Of a stretch of DNA of 38,374 nt, positions 30,806-38,374 are shown piece after piece. Origin of the DNA: an uncultured Flavobacteriaceae bacterium (GTDB lineage: Bacteria; Bacteroidota; Bacteroidia; Flavobacteriales; Flavobacteriaceae); contig CAJQMN010000084.1 of NCBI GenBank assembly GCA_905479435.1, positions 1 to 38,374 on the forward strand, read 5' to 3'. The notes beneath the pieces are model-generated. The model worked only from the letters and a program-made list of their open reading frames with translations, had not been told where the DNA came from and made no database searches. Made by a program: the position numbers and the translations under genes. Within the stretch, counting starts at the first letter, position 1. Each line of letters opens with the position of its first letter.

Positions 30806-31480
30806 TTAATTGTATTCTCTTTTTAAAATTGTAATGTCTTTTATTATTTTATTTATATCTTCTTTTTCAGTACCGTCGTAAAAACCTCTTATACGTCTTT
30901 CTTTATCAATTAAAACAAATTGTTCTGTGTGAATAAAGTCATTTTCATCACCACTCCCTTCATCTAGAACTGCAAAATAATTTTTGCGTGCTAGATCATA
31001 AATATGTGCTTTTGAACCTGTTGTTATATTCCATTTTCCATCAATCACTCCTTTTTTTATTGCATAATCTTTCAAAATAGAAACACTATCTATAATTGGT
31101 GTTACAGAATGTGATAAAAACATAATATCCTCGTCATTAATATAATGTTTTTGTAATTCACTCATATTATAGGCCATAGAAATACATATGTTTTGACATC
31201 GAGTAAAGAAGAAGTCTGCAAGATAAATTTTCCCTTCATAGGTTTTGTTCGTGATTTTTTCTCCATTTTGATTGGTAAGCTCAAAATCTGCAATGGTGTG
31301 GTTTTTTTTTAAATTCTTAACTGAAATGTCAACTAATCTGGGATTAATATCTATAGGGTTGTAAATTTTAAGACGTTCTTCTTGAGACATTAATTGATAA
31401 AAAACAGTGATACCAACTATAGAAAATACAATCAAAAAACGAAGTGTGGGGATTGATTTTTTAAAAAAGCCTAAATCCAT
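30806..31480 (-). CDS. SCO1/SenC-family copper chaperone
   Basis: The 224-residue protein has an N-terminal membrane anchor (SIPTLRFLIVFSIVGITVFY). The thioredoxin-fold domain carries the Cu-binding CxxxC at C95-C99 (FFTRCQNICISM) and the third ligand H184 (DFIHTEQFVLID). SCO proteins deliver copper to the CuA site of cytochrome oxidase. I chose the ATG at 31480 because an in-frame ATG at 31510 lies beside a -7 element at 31497-31504. The usual P after the first Cys (CP..CP) is replaced by Q and I. The short gap to feoA (78 bases) suggests a separate unit. Confidence 0.92.
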   Translation of the reverse strand: MDLGFFKKSIPTLRFLIVFSIVGITVFYQLMSQEERLKIYNPIDINPRLVDISVKNLKKNHTIADFELTNQNGEKITNKTYEGKIYLADFFFTRCQNICISMAYNMSELQKHYINDEDIMFLSHSVTPIIDSVSILKDYAIKKGVIDGKWNITTGSKAHIYDLARKNYFAVLDEGSGDENDFIHTEQFVLIDKERRIRGFYDGTEKEDINKIIKDITILKREYN

Positions 31481-31496
31481 AACTATAAATATTATA

Positions 31497-31504
31497 CAAA
31501 TATA
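31497..31504 (-). promoter_or_regulatory. -7 element for the SCO gene
   Basis: On the minus strand this is TATATTTG, 17 bases upstream of the chosen ATG at 31480. Its place inside a longer in-frame extension argues for the shorter start. Confidence 0.5.
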
Positions 31505-31600
31505 ATACACAACAACAATTTAATGTCTAATACCCTATAAATGTTTGTTAAATTAAAATAGCATCTTAAAAACAATTTTTTTCACCTCTAATGAAAAGTG

Positions 31601-31608
31601 TACATTTG
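31601..31608 (+). promoter_or_regulatory. -7 element for rseP
   Basis: TACATTTG is a TAnnTTTG match, 29 bases before the rseP ATG. Confidence 0.55.
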
Positions 31609-31637
31609 TGCCTTTAAAAACTGAAGACCTAAACTAG

Positions 31638-32984
31638 ATGGAAATATTAATAAAAGCTTCACAATTTATATTAAGCTTATCGTTGTTAATTGTATTGCAT
31701 GAATTAGGGCATTTTATCCCTGCTAAATTATTCAAAACAAGAGTAGAAAAATTTTATTTATTTTTTGATTATAAATTCTCTATTTTCAAAAAGAAGATAG
31801 GAGAAACTGTTTATGGTATCGGGTGGATTCCTTTAGGAGGTTATGTGAAAATATCTGGAATGATTGATGAAAGCATGGACACAGAACAACTCCAAGAAGA
31901 ACCTAAGCCATGGGAGTTTAGATCTAAACCAGCCTGGCAACGCTTAATTATCATGTTGGGTGGAGTTTTTGTGAATTTTATATTAGGTATTTTTATTTAC
32001 ATCATGTTAATGTATTCTTATGGTGAAAAATACCTTCCCAATGAAAACGTAACTGACGGTGTGTGGGTTCAAGACTCATTAGCGGTAAGTCTAGGTTTAC
32101 AAAATGGAGATAAAATTTTAAGTGTTGATGGGGAAGAAATAAAAAAATTCTCAGACATTACTATTGAATTTATAAATGGTAATACTTATACCATAGAAAG
32201 AAATGGTCTTGTCATTGAAAAAGAATTACCTGTAGATTTTATTGATAAATTAATAAGCAGAGGTAAAAATGCAGGAATGATTGTTAGACCTAGAAGTCCT
32301 TTTATTTTTAATAAATTTCAAGAAAATTCACCAAATGCAAATTCAGAATTAATAGATAAGGATATTGTCACAGCAATTAATGGCCAGCCCTTAAAATACC
32401 AGGATGAAGTTGAGAGCTTACTGAATGAAAACAAAGGGAAAGAGATTTCGATGACAGTTAAGAGAGGTGAAGAAGATAAAACACTTAATGTAGCAGTAGA
32501 TAATAATGGAAAGTTAGGGATAGTGATTTACGGTATGAGTTTAGCTGACTTAGAAAAACTAGGGTTCTATGATTTAGCTGATATTAATTATTCTTTCGCT
32601 GATGCAATTCCAGCAGGTATTAATAAATCATACGAAACGCTTGCAAATTATGTAAAACAGCTTAAAAAAATCTTTAATCCTAGTACAGGAGCATACAAAG
32701 GTCTGGGTGGATTTATTTCTATTGGAAGTATTTTTCCATCTACATGGAGCGCTGAAAGTTTTTGGAATATTACTGCTTTTCTTTCCATTATGTTAGGTTT
32801 TATGAATCTGCTACCCATTCCTGCATTAGATGGAGGGCATGTAGTATTTACCTTATGGGAAATGATTACAGGGAAAAAACCTAGTGATAAATTTTTAGAA
32901 TATGCTCAAGTAACTGGTTTTATATTATTAATCGCCTTATTACTTTTTGCAAACGGGAATGATGTTTTTAGACTTTTTCAATAA
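31638..32984 (+). CDS. rseP: Site-2 (RIP) zinc metalloprotease RseP
   Basis: RseP is an intramembrane zinc protease of the cytoplasmic membrane that cleaves anti-sigma factors and leftover signal peptides. The 448-residue protein carries HELGH at 21-25 in the first membrane segment and GWIPLGGYVKISGM. A second hydrophobic segment follows (LIIMLGGVFVNFILGIFIYI). Two PDZ-like domains come next (about 125-285, with GLQNGDKILSVDGEEI and DIVTAINGQPL). The C-terminal NLLPIPALDGGHVVF contains the third zinc ligand. All catalytic parts are intact. It sits convergent to the TonB-receptor gene, with only ten bases between the stops. Confidence 0.97.
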   Translation: MEILIKASQFILSLSLLIVLHELGHFIPAKLFKTRVEKFYLFFDYKFSIFKKKIGETVYGIGWIPLGGYVKISGMIDESMDTEQLQEEPKPWEFRSKPAWQRLIIMLGGVFVNFILGIFIYIMLMYSYGEKYLPNENVTDGVWVQDSLAVSLGLQNGDKILSVDGEEIKKFSDITIEFINGNTYTIERNGLVIEKELPVDFIDKLISRGKNAGMIVRPRSPFIFNKFQENSPNANSELIDKDIVTAINGQPLKYQDEVESLLNENKGKEISMTVKRGEEDKTLNVAVDNNGKLGIVIYGMSLADLEKLGFYDLADINYSFADAIPAGINKSYETLANYVKQLKKIFNPSTGAYKGLGGFISIGSIFPSTWSAESFWNITAFLSIMLGFMNLLPIPALDGGHVVFTLWEMITGKKPSDKFLEYAQVTGFILLIALLLFANGNDVFRLFQ

Positions 32985-32994
32985 AAATTTAACT

Positions 32995-34806
32995 TTAAAA
33001 ACCATAACGTAAACCTAGTAAAACATTACTATTTGGCATTGGCACGAATCCAGATTCTATATACTCAGCGTTAAAAATATTGTTAGCAGTCAAAGTAAAC
33101 GTAAACTTATTAACATCTACAAGTAAAGAAGCATCCCAAACATTATAGCTTGTTCCAACTGTTCTCTCTGCATGTTTAAAAATAATATTTTGACGTACAT
33201 TATTAAACCATTGAGATGTAAAACGAGAAATAAATTGATGTTTTAAGGTATTTAAAGAATAACGAGACAAGTCTTTATTTTGATCTAAAATATCATCATT
33301 TAGATACGTATACCCAAAAGTTATGGTTTGATTGTAGTTACTCATTTTAAATTTGTAGGAACTTTCAAACTCAATCCCTTGAGTACTTACTTCAGCAATA
33401 TTGGCTGCTGTAAAAATACTAGCGTCAGTATTTGGTCTTACATAATCTATTAAATCTTCTGAATCTCTGTTAAAAATAGCTAGAGCTCCTGAAAATTTAT
33501 CATCACTATACTTTACTCCTATTTCTTGAGCAAGTGCTGTTTCTGGTTCTAAGTTTGGATTTCCTGAAGTTGCAGGATCACTGTAATATAAATCGGTAAA
33601 AGTTGGTGCTCTAAAGGTATACCCAATATTTCCATATATTCTTACTTCATCAGTAACCTGAACCCCAAGATCTAAACCTGGAAAAGCATTAAATTTAAAA
33701 TCTGAAAAATACGTTGCAGCTACACCTGGAGTAATATCAAAAGAACCCCATTTAAAGCGGTGCTCTATAAATAAGTTTGCCATAGTTCTAGCTCTATCTC
33801 CTAAATTATTACTTTGTATGGAAAATCTTGAGAGATCAACTCCAAAACCAGTAATTCCAAGATCTGACGTATATGAAGCGTTCGTTTCAACCCCTATTTT
33901 ATTTGTAATATGGAAGTTTCTATAAAACCCTGGATCATCTCTTCTTAAAAGGAACATGTCTTGTCCTCTTCTCCAATAGATTCTCGGTGTTACTTTAAAT
34001 TTATTGGATTTAAAATTAGTAGAAACTCCTAGTAAGCTGTTTTGGGTTTCCTCATACTCATTAAAAGTTACATTAGTTGTGTAAAAGTTTTCTGCTCCAA
34101 ACTTCTTATCAAAAAAAGTAGCAATAACTTCTATGGGTTGCTTCTTTTTATTAAAGATCGCCTTTAAAAAATAATTTTGATTATTATAATCAGAATTATT
34201 ACGATATCCGTTAGATGAAAGCGCACCAAGATGAGCGATAATTGAAGTGTTTTCAGTCTCTTTCCCTAAAGTTACAGAACCGTTTAATTGTCCAAAAGAT
34301 CCAGCTTCTACGTGTATAGAAGCTTTATTTTTCAATCTCTTTTTAGTAACGATATTAATAGCTCCAGTAAATGCATTTTGTCCAAAAATTCTTGCCGCAG
34401 GTCCTTTAATAATCTCAATTCTTTCAATTACTTCAATTGGCAAAGCGGCATTCATGGTATGATGTCCAGTTTGTGCATCGTCCATTTTAATTCCATCGAT
34501 GAGAAGTAAAGTTTGATCAAATCCTCCTCCTCTTATGTATAAGTCAGATTGTCCTCCTCCGGTGCCTCTTCTTCTAATATCTACTCCTGTAACTTGTTGC
34601 AATAGATCTGCAACATTAGTTGCTGCACTATTTTTAATGTCTTTGGCTTTTATAATAGTTATCGTACGAGAATTTTTCTTGAATGGTAAACTAATTCTGG
34701 AGGAGTTAATTACAATAGAATCTAATTCTTGAACTTTATCTTGTGAAAAAGATTGTATTGAAATACATAAAACTAAAATAAAATTAATCTTCTTACTTAA
34801 ACTCAT
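32995..34806 (-). CDS. TonB-dependent outer-membrane receptor
   Basis: The start at 34806 gives a signal peptide (MSLSKKINFILVLCISIQSFSQ). A plug domain follows (KAKDIKNSAATNVADLLQQVTGVDIRRRG, then GQSDLYIRGGGFDQTLLLIDGIKMDDAQTGHH and ERIEIIKGPAARIFG). A 22-strand-type barrel continues to the C-terminal end LLGLRYGF, whose last residue is the expected aromatic. It lacks the N-terminal carboxypeptidase-like extension of SusC-type receptors. It thus resembles BtuB/FepA-type receptors for vitamin B12, siderophores or metals. No SusD or transporter partner is next to it, so the ligand remains open. Total 603 residues. Confidence 0.93.
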   Translation of the reverse strand: MSLSKKINFILVLCISIQSFSQDKVQELDSIVINSSRISLPFKKNSRTITIIKAKDIKNSAATNVADLLQQVTGVDIRRRGTGGGQSDLYIRGGGFDQTLLLIDGIKMDDAQTGHHTMNAALPIEVIERIEIIKGPAARIFGQNAFTGAINIVTKKRLKNKASIHVEAGSFGQLNGSVTLGKETENTSIIAHLGALSSNGYRNNSDYNNQNYFLKAIFNKKKQPIEVIATFFDKKFGAENFYTTNVTFNEYEETQNSLLGVSTNFKSNKFKVTPRIYWRRGQDMFLLRRDDPGFYRNFHITNKIGVETNASYTSDLGITGFGVDLSRFSIQSNNLGDRARTMANLFIEHRFKWGSFDITPGVAATYFSDFKFNAFPGLDLGVQVTDEVRIYGNIGYTFRAPTFTDLYYSDPATSGNPNLEPETALAQEIGVKYSDDKFSGALAIFNRDSEDLIDYVRPNTDASIFTAANIAEVSTQGIEFESSYKFKMSNYNQTITFGYTYLNDDILDQNKDLSRYSLNTLKHQFISRFTSQWFNNVRQNIIFKHAERTVGTSYNVWDASLLVDVNKFTFTLTANNIFNAEYIESGFVPMPNSNVLLGLRYGF

Positions 34807-34825
34807 GGTTGTTAATTTAAGCTTG

Positions 34826-34833
34826 CAAATATA
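34826..34833 (-). promoter_or_regulatory. -7 element for the TonB-receptor gene
   Basis: On the minus strand this is TATATTTG, 20 bases upstream of the ATG at 34806. An upstream in-frame ATG at 34872 is beyond this promoter and was rejected. Confidence 0.55.
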
Positions 34834-34914
34834 GAGAAACCTAAAAGATAATACGATACAATATAATAGCATTAGTTCAATAAAAATACCTTAAAGAATT
34901 AATATATTTACACT

Positions 34915-35283
34915 ATGAAAATAACACAAAACAATGCTACAAGTTTAAAAGATAAGTGGGATTATTTGGTTAAAAAGTTAACTCAACAGTTTTCTGAGGG
35001 AGATGTTTTAAATCTTGACGGCATCATCTATTTAATTGGTGTTCAAGAATTAGGGCAAGGAAAAAGGCAATTCAAAAAAGATGAAAAAGTGAACCTAATG
35101 CACATTGCAATTTGCAAATTACTAGAGCCCTATGGGTATTATGAATTCGATTATTTTGATAAAGATGGCTGGCCTCACTATAGAATACTCACAGATTTAC
35201 CAAACTTAAAGCCAGGTGAACAAACCGTTTTAATGAAAGAAGCTTTAATAAATTATTTTGAAACTTTAGATTTTTTTAAGTAA
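34915..35283 (+). CDS. Conserved hypothetical protein, 122 residues
   Basis: The protein is soluble, without signal peptide or membrane segment. It starts MKITQNNATSLKDKWDYLVKKL and includes LNLDGIIYLIGVQELGQGKR, VNLMHIAICKLLEPYGYYEFDYFDKDGWPHY and a C-terminal helix NYFETLDFF. The pattern of conserved-looking motifs is familiar to me from other flavobacteria. I know of no functional domain. Its 3' end overlaps the convergent SDR gene by eight bases. The leader is A/T-rich, with only a weak TATATTTA element in front. Confidence 0.78.
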   Translation: MKITQNNATSLKDKWDYLVKKLTQQFSEGDVLNLDGIIYLIGVQELGQGKRQFKKDEKVNLMHIAICKLLEPYGYYEFDYFDKDGWPHYRILTDLPNLKPGEQTVLMKEALINYFETLDFFK

Positions 35284-36070
35284 CACTAAGTTTTCTTATC
35301 ATAACGGAGAACACCTTTGGAAACCATCTTTTTACATAGACTCCTAATTTTTCTTTAAATCCAGCAATATAGGCTTCTTCCTTTTTGTTGTGAATTGCTT
35401 TAGCCATTAATTTTGCAAACCGCTCTGGTAAAATACCATTAGCTGTGGCCGTATCCATTTTTTGCTGTGCGGTGCCATCCCCTGTTAAAGCGTTCATAGA
35501 AATATTTGTTGAAACAAAACCTGGGCAAATTAATGTTACTGCAATATTAGCATCATAAACCTCTGCTCGTAAGCTATCAAAAAACCCATGCAAAGCATGC
35601 TTTGATGCTGCGTAACTAGATCTTAAAGGCGTTCCTATTAAACCAACAATACTTGTGGTTACAACGATCTGTCCTTGTTGATTTTCTATAAAATAAGGCA
35701 ATACAGCTTTTGTTAACGCTACTGTTCCTGTATAGTTAACTTCCATTATTTTTTGATCAATAGTTACTAAAGTGTCTTTTGCCAATGATCGCTGACTGAT
35801 ACCACCATTATTTACAAGAATATCAATTCGACCATATATCTGCATTGCTTTTGCTGCTATCTGAACAAATGATGAATGTAGTGCTAAATCTAGTGGTAAA
35901 ACCCAAACATTATTTGGGTTTTTACAGCTTTTTTTCACAGTTTCTAAAAATGCTTTATTTCTAGCTGAAATAATTAGTAAAGCATCTTGGTTTGATAGCT
36001 CTAAGGCTAGAGCTCTTCCAATTCCTGAGGAGGCGCCTGTAATCCAAACAACTTTATTTTGAAAATTCAT
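35276..36070 (-). CDS. Short-chain dehydrogenase/reductase (SDR)
   Basis: The 264-residue classical SDR has the cofactor motif TGASSGIG (11-18), NNGG (87-90) and the catalytic residues Ser140, Tyr153 and Lys157 in SSYAASK, with VTLICPGFVSTNI afterwards. Such enzymes use NAD(P)H to oxidise or reduce hydroxyls, ketones or lipid substrates. The substrate is unknown. It resembles the flavobacterial DHRS7B-like SDRs but I cannot be certain. Its 3' end overlaps the convergent small gene. Confidence 0.9.
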   Translation of the reverse strand: MNFQNKVVWITGASSGIGRALALELSNQDALLIISARNKAFLETVKKSCKNPNNVWVLPLDLALHSSFVQIAAKAMQIYGRIDILVNNGGISQRSLAKDTLVTIDQKIMEVNYTGTVALTKAVLPYFIENQQGQIVVTTSIVGLIGTPLRSSYAASKHALHGFFDSLRAEVYDANIAVTLICPGFVSTNISMNALTGDGTAQQKMDTATANGILPERFAKLMAKAIHNKKEEAYIAGFKEKLGVYVKRWFPKVFSVMIRKLSVT

Positions 36071-36116
36071 ATCTAATTTATTTAGGTCTAAAGTACAGAA
36101 TTTAAGGAAGAAACTG

Positions 36117-36124
36117 TAATTTTG
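36117..36124 (+). promoter_or_regulatory. -7 element for the thioredoxin-like gene
   Basis: TAATTTTG (TAnnTTTG) lies 35 bases before the ATG at 36160. Confidence 0.5.
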
Positions 36125-36159
36125 AATTTGTTTAAAAATTTGAATTAAACCTGTTTATT

Positions 36160-37503
36160 ATGAAAAAAATTATTGTTTTCTTTTTGTTGATAAGCTCACT
36201 ATCGTACTCCCAATTTAATATAAGAGGAACAATGAGCCCAACAGAAAATTCTTCATGGGTACTATTGTATAAAATTGAGGGTACAAAACAAATTTTTGTA
36301 AAAAACACACAAGTAAAAAAAGAAGCTGAAAAAGGGTTTTTTGAATTTTCATTACCAAATGAGGCAAAACCTGGTACTTACCGTATTAAATATAGTATGA
36401 AAAGAAACGGATTCATCGACTTTTTCTTTAATAAAGAAGATGTCATATTTGAATTCAACCCAAAAGATTCAAACAACACGGTTATTTTTAAAGAATCAAT
36501 AGAAAATCAACTTTATTCCTCTTTTACTAAAAAAATATACAAAGCACAATTTACCTTAGATTCTTTACAAAGTGAATATTTTAGAAATCCCTCTGCATTA
36601 ATTAAAGAAGCTTACAAGAAGAGTTTAGCAAAAGTCAAAAAGGTAGAAAAAGACTATATCCTTAACTCTAAAGGAAAACTAGTCAATCATTTTATAAAGG
36701 CATCTTTGAGATATAATTCTCCTGAGATTTTTGAGAGGCCCTTAAATTATATCAACAGTTCAATCGCTCATTTTTTTGATGATGTAGACTTTTCAAATAA
36801 AACACTTAATAATTCTACTTTCTTATTTGATAAAATTTCAGAATATGTATTGGCCCTAAACTTTGCTGTAGACCCAGTGCAAAAAGAGGAAACCTACAAA
36901 AAATCTTGTAATGTAGCGATTACTAAAGCAAAAACCACTTCTTTTAAAGCCGACATAATAAATTATCTTATTTCACAATTTTCTGAAATTAAAAATGCAA
37001 CCTTAGTAGATCATTTATTTGCTAATTATTTCAATAAACTTCCAAAAGAAAACCAAAATATTAGATTCAAAAATAAAATATTAACTCAATTAAGAATTGC
37101 TATAGGTAGAGTAGCTCCTGAGATTATATGGTATGAAAACGATAAAGAGTTAAGGCTATCCTCACTAAAAGATGGATTGAATTATGTACTTATTTTTTAT
37201 AGCACAGGATGTTCCCATTGCTTGAGAGAAGTTCCAGAAATTTACGAATACATGAAAGGAAAAACCAATACAAAAGTAATTGCTTTTGCAATGGAAACCT
37301 CAGATGATGTATGGTCAAATTATCGACTTAAAATGCCAGGATGGCATCATGTTCTGGGGTTAGGAAAGTGGGAAAACCCAACTGCAAAAACATATCAAAT
37401 TAATTCTACTCCAAGTTATTTTGTGTTAGGAATGGATAAGCAGATTATTGCTATTCCAAGAAGTATAGATGATTTAAAATTTATTCTAGATGAATTGAAT
37501 TAA
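36160..37503 (+). CDS. Secreted thioredoxin-like (TlpA-type) protein
   Basis: The 447-residue protein has a signal peptide (MKKIIVFFLLISSLSYSQ, cleavage near 18). A beta-rich DUF4369-like region covers about 19-110 and a helical middle region runs to about 315. The C-terminal TlpA-type thioredoxin domain has C351-S-H-C354 in FYSTGCSHCLREVPE and the cis-proline segment NSTPSYFVL (P418). TlpA-like proteins reduce periplasmic thiols, for example in cytochrome maturation or protein-disulfide control. The role here is unclear. It is the first gene of a short plus-strand unit, and its stop overlaps the convergent YraN gene by four bases. Confidence 0.88.
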   Translation: MKKIIVFFLLISSLSYSQFNIRGTMSPTENSSWVLLYKIEGTKQIFVKNTQVKKEAEKGFFEFSLPNEAKPGTYRIKYSMKRNGFIDFFFNKEDVIFEFNPKDSNNTVIFKESIENQLYSSFTKKIYKAQFTLDSLQSEYFRNPSALIKEAYKKSLAKVKKVEKDYILNSKGKLVNHFIKASLRYNSPEIFERPLNYINSSIAHFFDDVDFSNKTLNNSTFLFDKISEYVLALNFAVDPVQKEETYKKSCNVAITKAKTTSFKADIINYLISQFSEIKNATLVDHLFANYFNKLPKENQNIRFKNKILTQLRIAIGRVAPEIIWYENDKELRLSSLKDGLNYVLIFYSTGCSHCLREVPEIYEYMKGKTNTKVIAFAMETSDDVWSNYRLKMPGWHHVLGLGKWENPTAKTYQINSTPSYFVLGMDKQIIAIPRSIDDLKFILDELN

Positions 37504-37859
37504 AAATACAAAAAAGCAGCTTTAAAATGTTCAATATCAAAACTTGATTTATCTTTAGTAATGGCGATAATATCAAACCTAAGCTCAATATCTAAATCTT
37601 TATTCAGAATATATTCATTCATTGCTAATACCATTAACTTAATTTTTTTTGGGTTTACAAAATCTTGTGGATTTCCGAAGTTTTTGGTCGATCTTGTTTT
37701 TACTTCAACAGAAATGAGCGTCTCTGCTTTTCTTGCTATAATATCTATTTCTGCTTTCTGAAACCTCCAATTTCTTTCTACAATTTTATACCCCTTGCCA
37801 ATTAAATAATTTACGGCCAATTGTTCTCCTGTTTTTCCTAATTCATAATGTTCTGCCAT
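37500..37859 (-). CDS. YraN family (UPF0102) nuclease-fold protein
   Basis: The 119-residue protein starts MAEHYELGKTGEQLAVNYL. It holds the YraN pattern GYKIVERNWRFQKAEIDIIA and ISVEVKTRS, which matches the PD-(D/E)xK endonuclease-like motif (E-x-D ... E-V-K). UPF0102 members are widespread and proposed to act in DNA repair or recombination, but their function is unproven. An in-frame ATG at 37880 would add seven residues and lies close to the divergent gene. The start at 37859 matches other members better. Its stop overlaps the convergent gene by four bases. Confidence 0.88.
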   Translation of the reverse strand: MAEHYELGKTGEQLAVNYLIGKGYKIVERNWRFQKAEIDIIARKAETLISVEVKTRSTKNFGNPQDFVNPKKIKLMVLAMNEYILNKDLDIELRFDIIAITKDKSSFDIEHFKAAFLYF

Positions 37860-37888
37860 TTTACTAAAATACAAAACCATTATTTACT

Positions 37889-37896
37889 TAATTTTG
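37889..37896 (+). promoter_or_regulatory. -7 element for the CrtA-like gene
   Basis: TAATTTTG (TAnnTTTG) is 15 bases before the ATG at 37912, giving a near-leaderless transcript. Confidence 0.45.
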
Positions 37897-37911
37897 TAAA
37901 AACACCATTTA

Positions 37912-38374
37912 ATGTCTCAAACAACTTTAATTTCTTTTTTTCAATATGCCGGAATAAAAAACAAATGGCATGCTTTTACGAGAATGGGTCGATCTCCAAT
38001 TTTACAAAAGAAAATAAATGGTCTTACTTTTTTTAAACCACTTGGAACTGGAAGTGGAAATGGTTTTTCCATAAAGCCAGATTTTTCAACATTTGGATTC
38101 TTAGCTGTTTTTAAATCTGAAGAATTAGCGAAAGAATTTTTAGGAACCGATGTTGTGAAAGAATATACTAAAACAACTGTAAGTTATAGTCATGTCTTAA
38201 TGCGCACAGTAAAAAGTCATGGGGAATGGAGCAAGCTGAATCCGTTCGAAAGTTCTGTTGAATATGACAAAACAAAACCATTAGCTGTGATTACAAGAGC
38301 AACAATTAAACCTAAATTGGCATACCAATTCTGGAAAAATGTTCCTGCTGTTTCTAAATCAATGGACAAGTATG
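37912..38374 (+). CDS. Spheroidene monooxygenase (CrtA)-like protein, 3' end missing
   Basis: The frame starts at the ATG at 37912 and runs off the right edge with 154 residues visible. It has MSQTTLISFFQYAG at the start, LTFFKPLGTGSGNGFSIKPDF, FLAVFKSEELAKEFL, VKSHGEWSKLNPFE and AVITRATIKPKLAYQFWKNVP. This is the pattern I associate with the flavobacterial proteins annotated as spheroidene monooxygenase or DUF3291. The family name comes from carotenoid keto-group introduction in phototrophs. No carotenoid genes are seen here, so another role is possible. Confidence 0.72.
   Translation, partial: MSQTTLISFFQYAGIKNKWHAFTRMGRSPILQKKINGLTFFKPLGTGSGNGFSIKPDFSTFGFLAVFKSEELAKEFLGTDVVKEYTKTTVSYSHVLMRTVKSHGEWSKLNPFESSVEYDKTKPLAVITRATIKPKLAYQFWKNVPAVSKSMDKY

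Noticed and set aside
1-38374. tRNA, rRNA, CRISPR arrays, insertion sequences or phage genes
   Set aside because: I looked for cloverleaf-like segments, regularly spaced repeats and transposase/integrase motifs by eye and found none. A dedicated scan (tRNAscan, Infernal) would be needed to exclude small RNAs.

Overview
The window looks like a chromosomal segment of a member of the Bacteroidota, most probably family Flavobacteriaceae. The evidence is low GC, the gliding-motility pair gldD/gldE in an ssb-gldE-gldD run next to mutY, a bL21 protein with a long C-terminal tail, a eukaryote-like IleRS, a FeoB-associated small membrane protein, and many TAnnTTTG -7 promoter elements with A-rich leaders instead of strong Shine-Dalgarno sites. 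The genus cannot be settled from the sequence alone. No rRNA, tRNA, CRISPR array, transposase, integrase or prophage gene was seen. Genes are packed closely and no gene-free stretch exceeds about 200 bases.

Layout. 1-2.6 kb (minus): the end of a YeeE/YedE-like transporter, waaA (Kdo transfer to lipid A), then rpmA-rplU behind its own promoter. 2.6-5.1 kb: an EamA transporter, a copper/heavy-metal-domain lipoprotein and ctaA (heme A synthase). 5.1-8.6 kb (minus): gldD, gldE, ssb, mutY. 8.7-10.8 kb (plus): an HU protein, a 29-residue lysine/arginine-rich protein and an RNase E/G homologue with a potentially structured leader. 10.9-18.7 kb (minus): a MORN-type secreted protein, uvrC, lspA, a DksA-like protein, ileS and a TerB-DnaJ protein. 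18.8-20.0 kb (plus): a bacilliredoxin and an HD hydrolase. 20.0-21.8 kb: a 57-residue protein and an AraC regulator, divergent from a secreted protein of unknown function. 21.8-27.5 kb (minus): a crotonase, a membrane histidine kinase and leuS. 27.7-31.5 kb (minus): a DUF2911 protein, the feoA-feoB-small-protein iron operon and an SCO protein. 31.6-38.4 kb: rseP, a TonB-dependent receptor, a conserved unknown, an SDR oxidoreductase, a thioredoxin-fold lipid-exported protein, a YraN nuclease-fold protein and the start of a CrtA-like monooxygenase.

Functional themes are envelope biogenesis (waaA, lspA, rseP), gliding motility (gldD/E), translation (ileS, leuS, rpmA, rplU), DNA repair (mutY, uvrC, ssb), respiratory-oxidase assembly (ctaA, SCO) and ferrous iron uptake (feo).

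The most unusual object is leuS. Its product carries about 135 extra residues in a loop at the entrance of the CP1 editing domain. The core of the insert resembles DUF559, a Vsr/restriction-endonuclease-like fold, but its expected ExD acidic pair reads E-F-S. This looks like a nuclease-fold module domesticated inside an essential aminoacyl-tRNA synthetase. Other items worth a second look are the short basic gene at 9017-9106, the leader of the RNase gene, the palindrome in the feo leader and the 11-bp direct repeats in front of the MORN-type gene.
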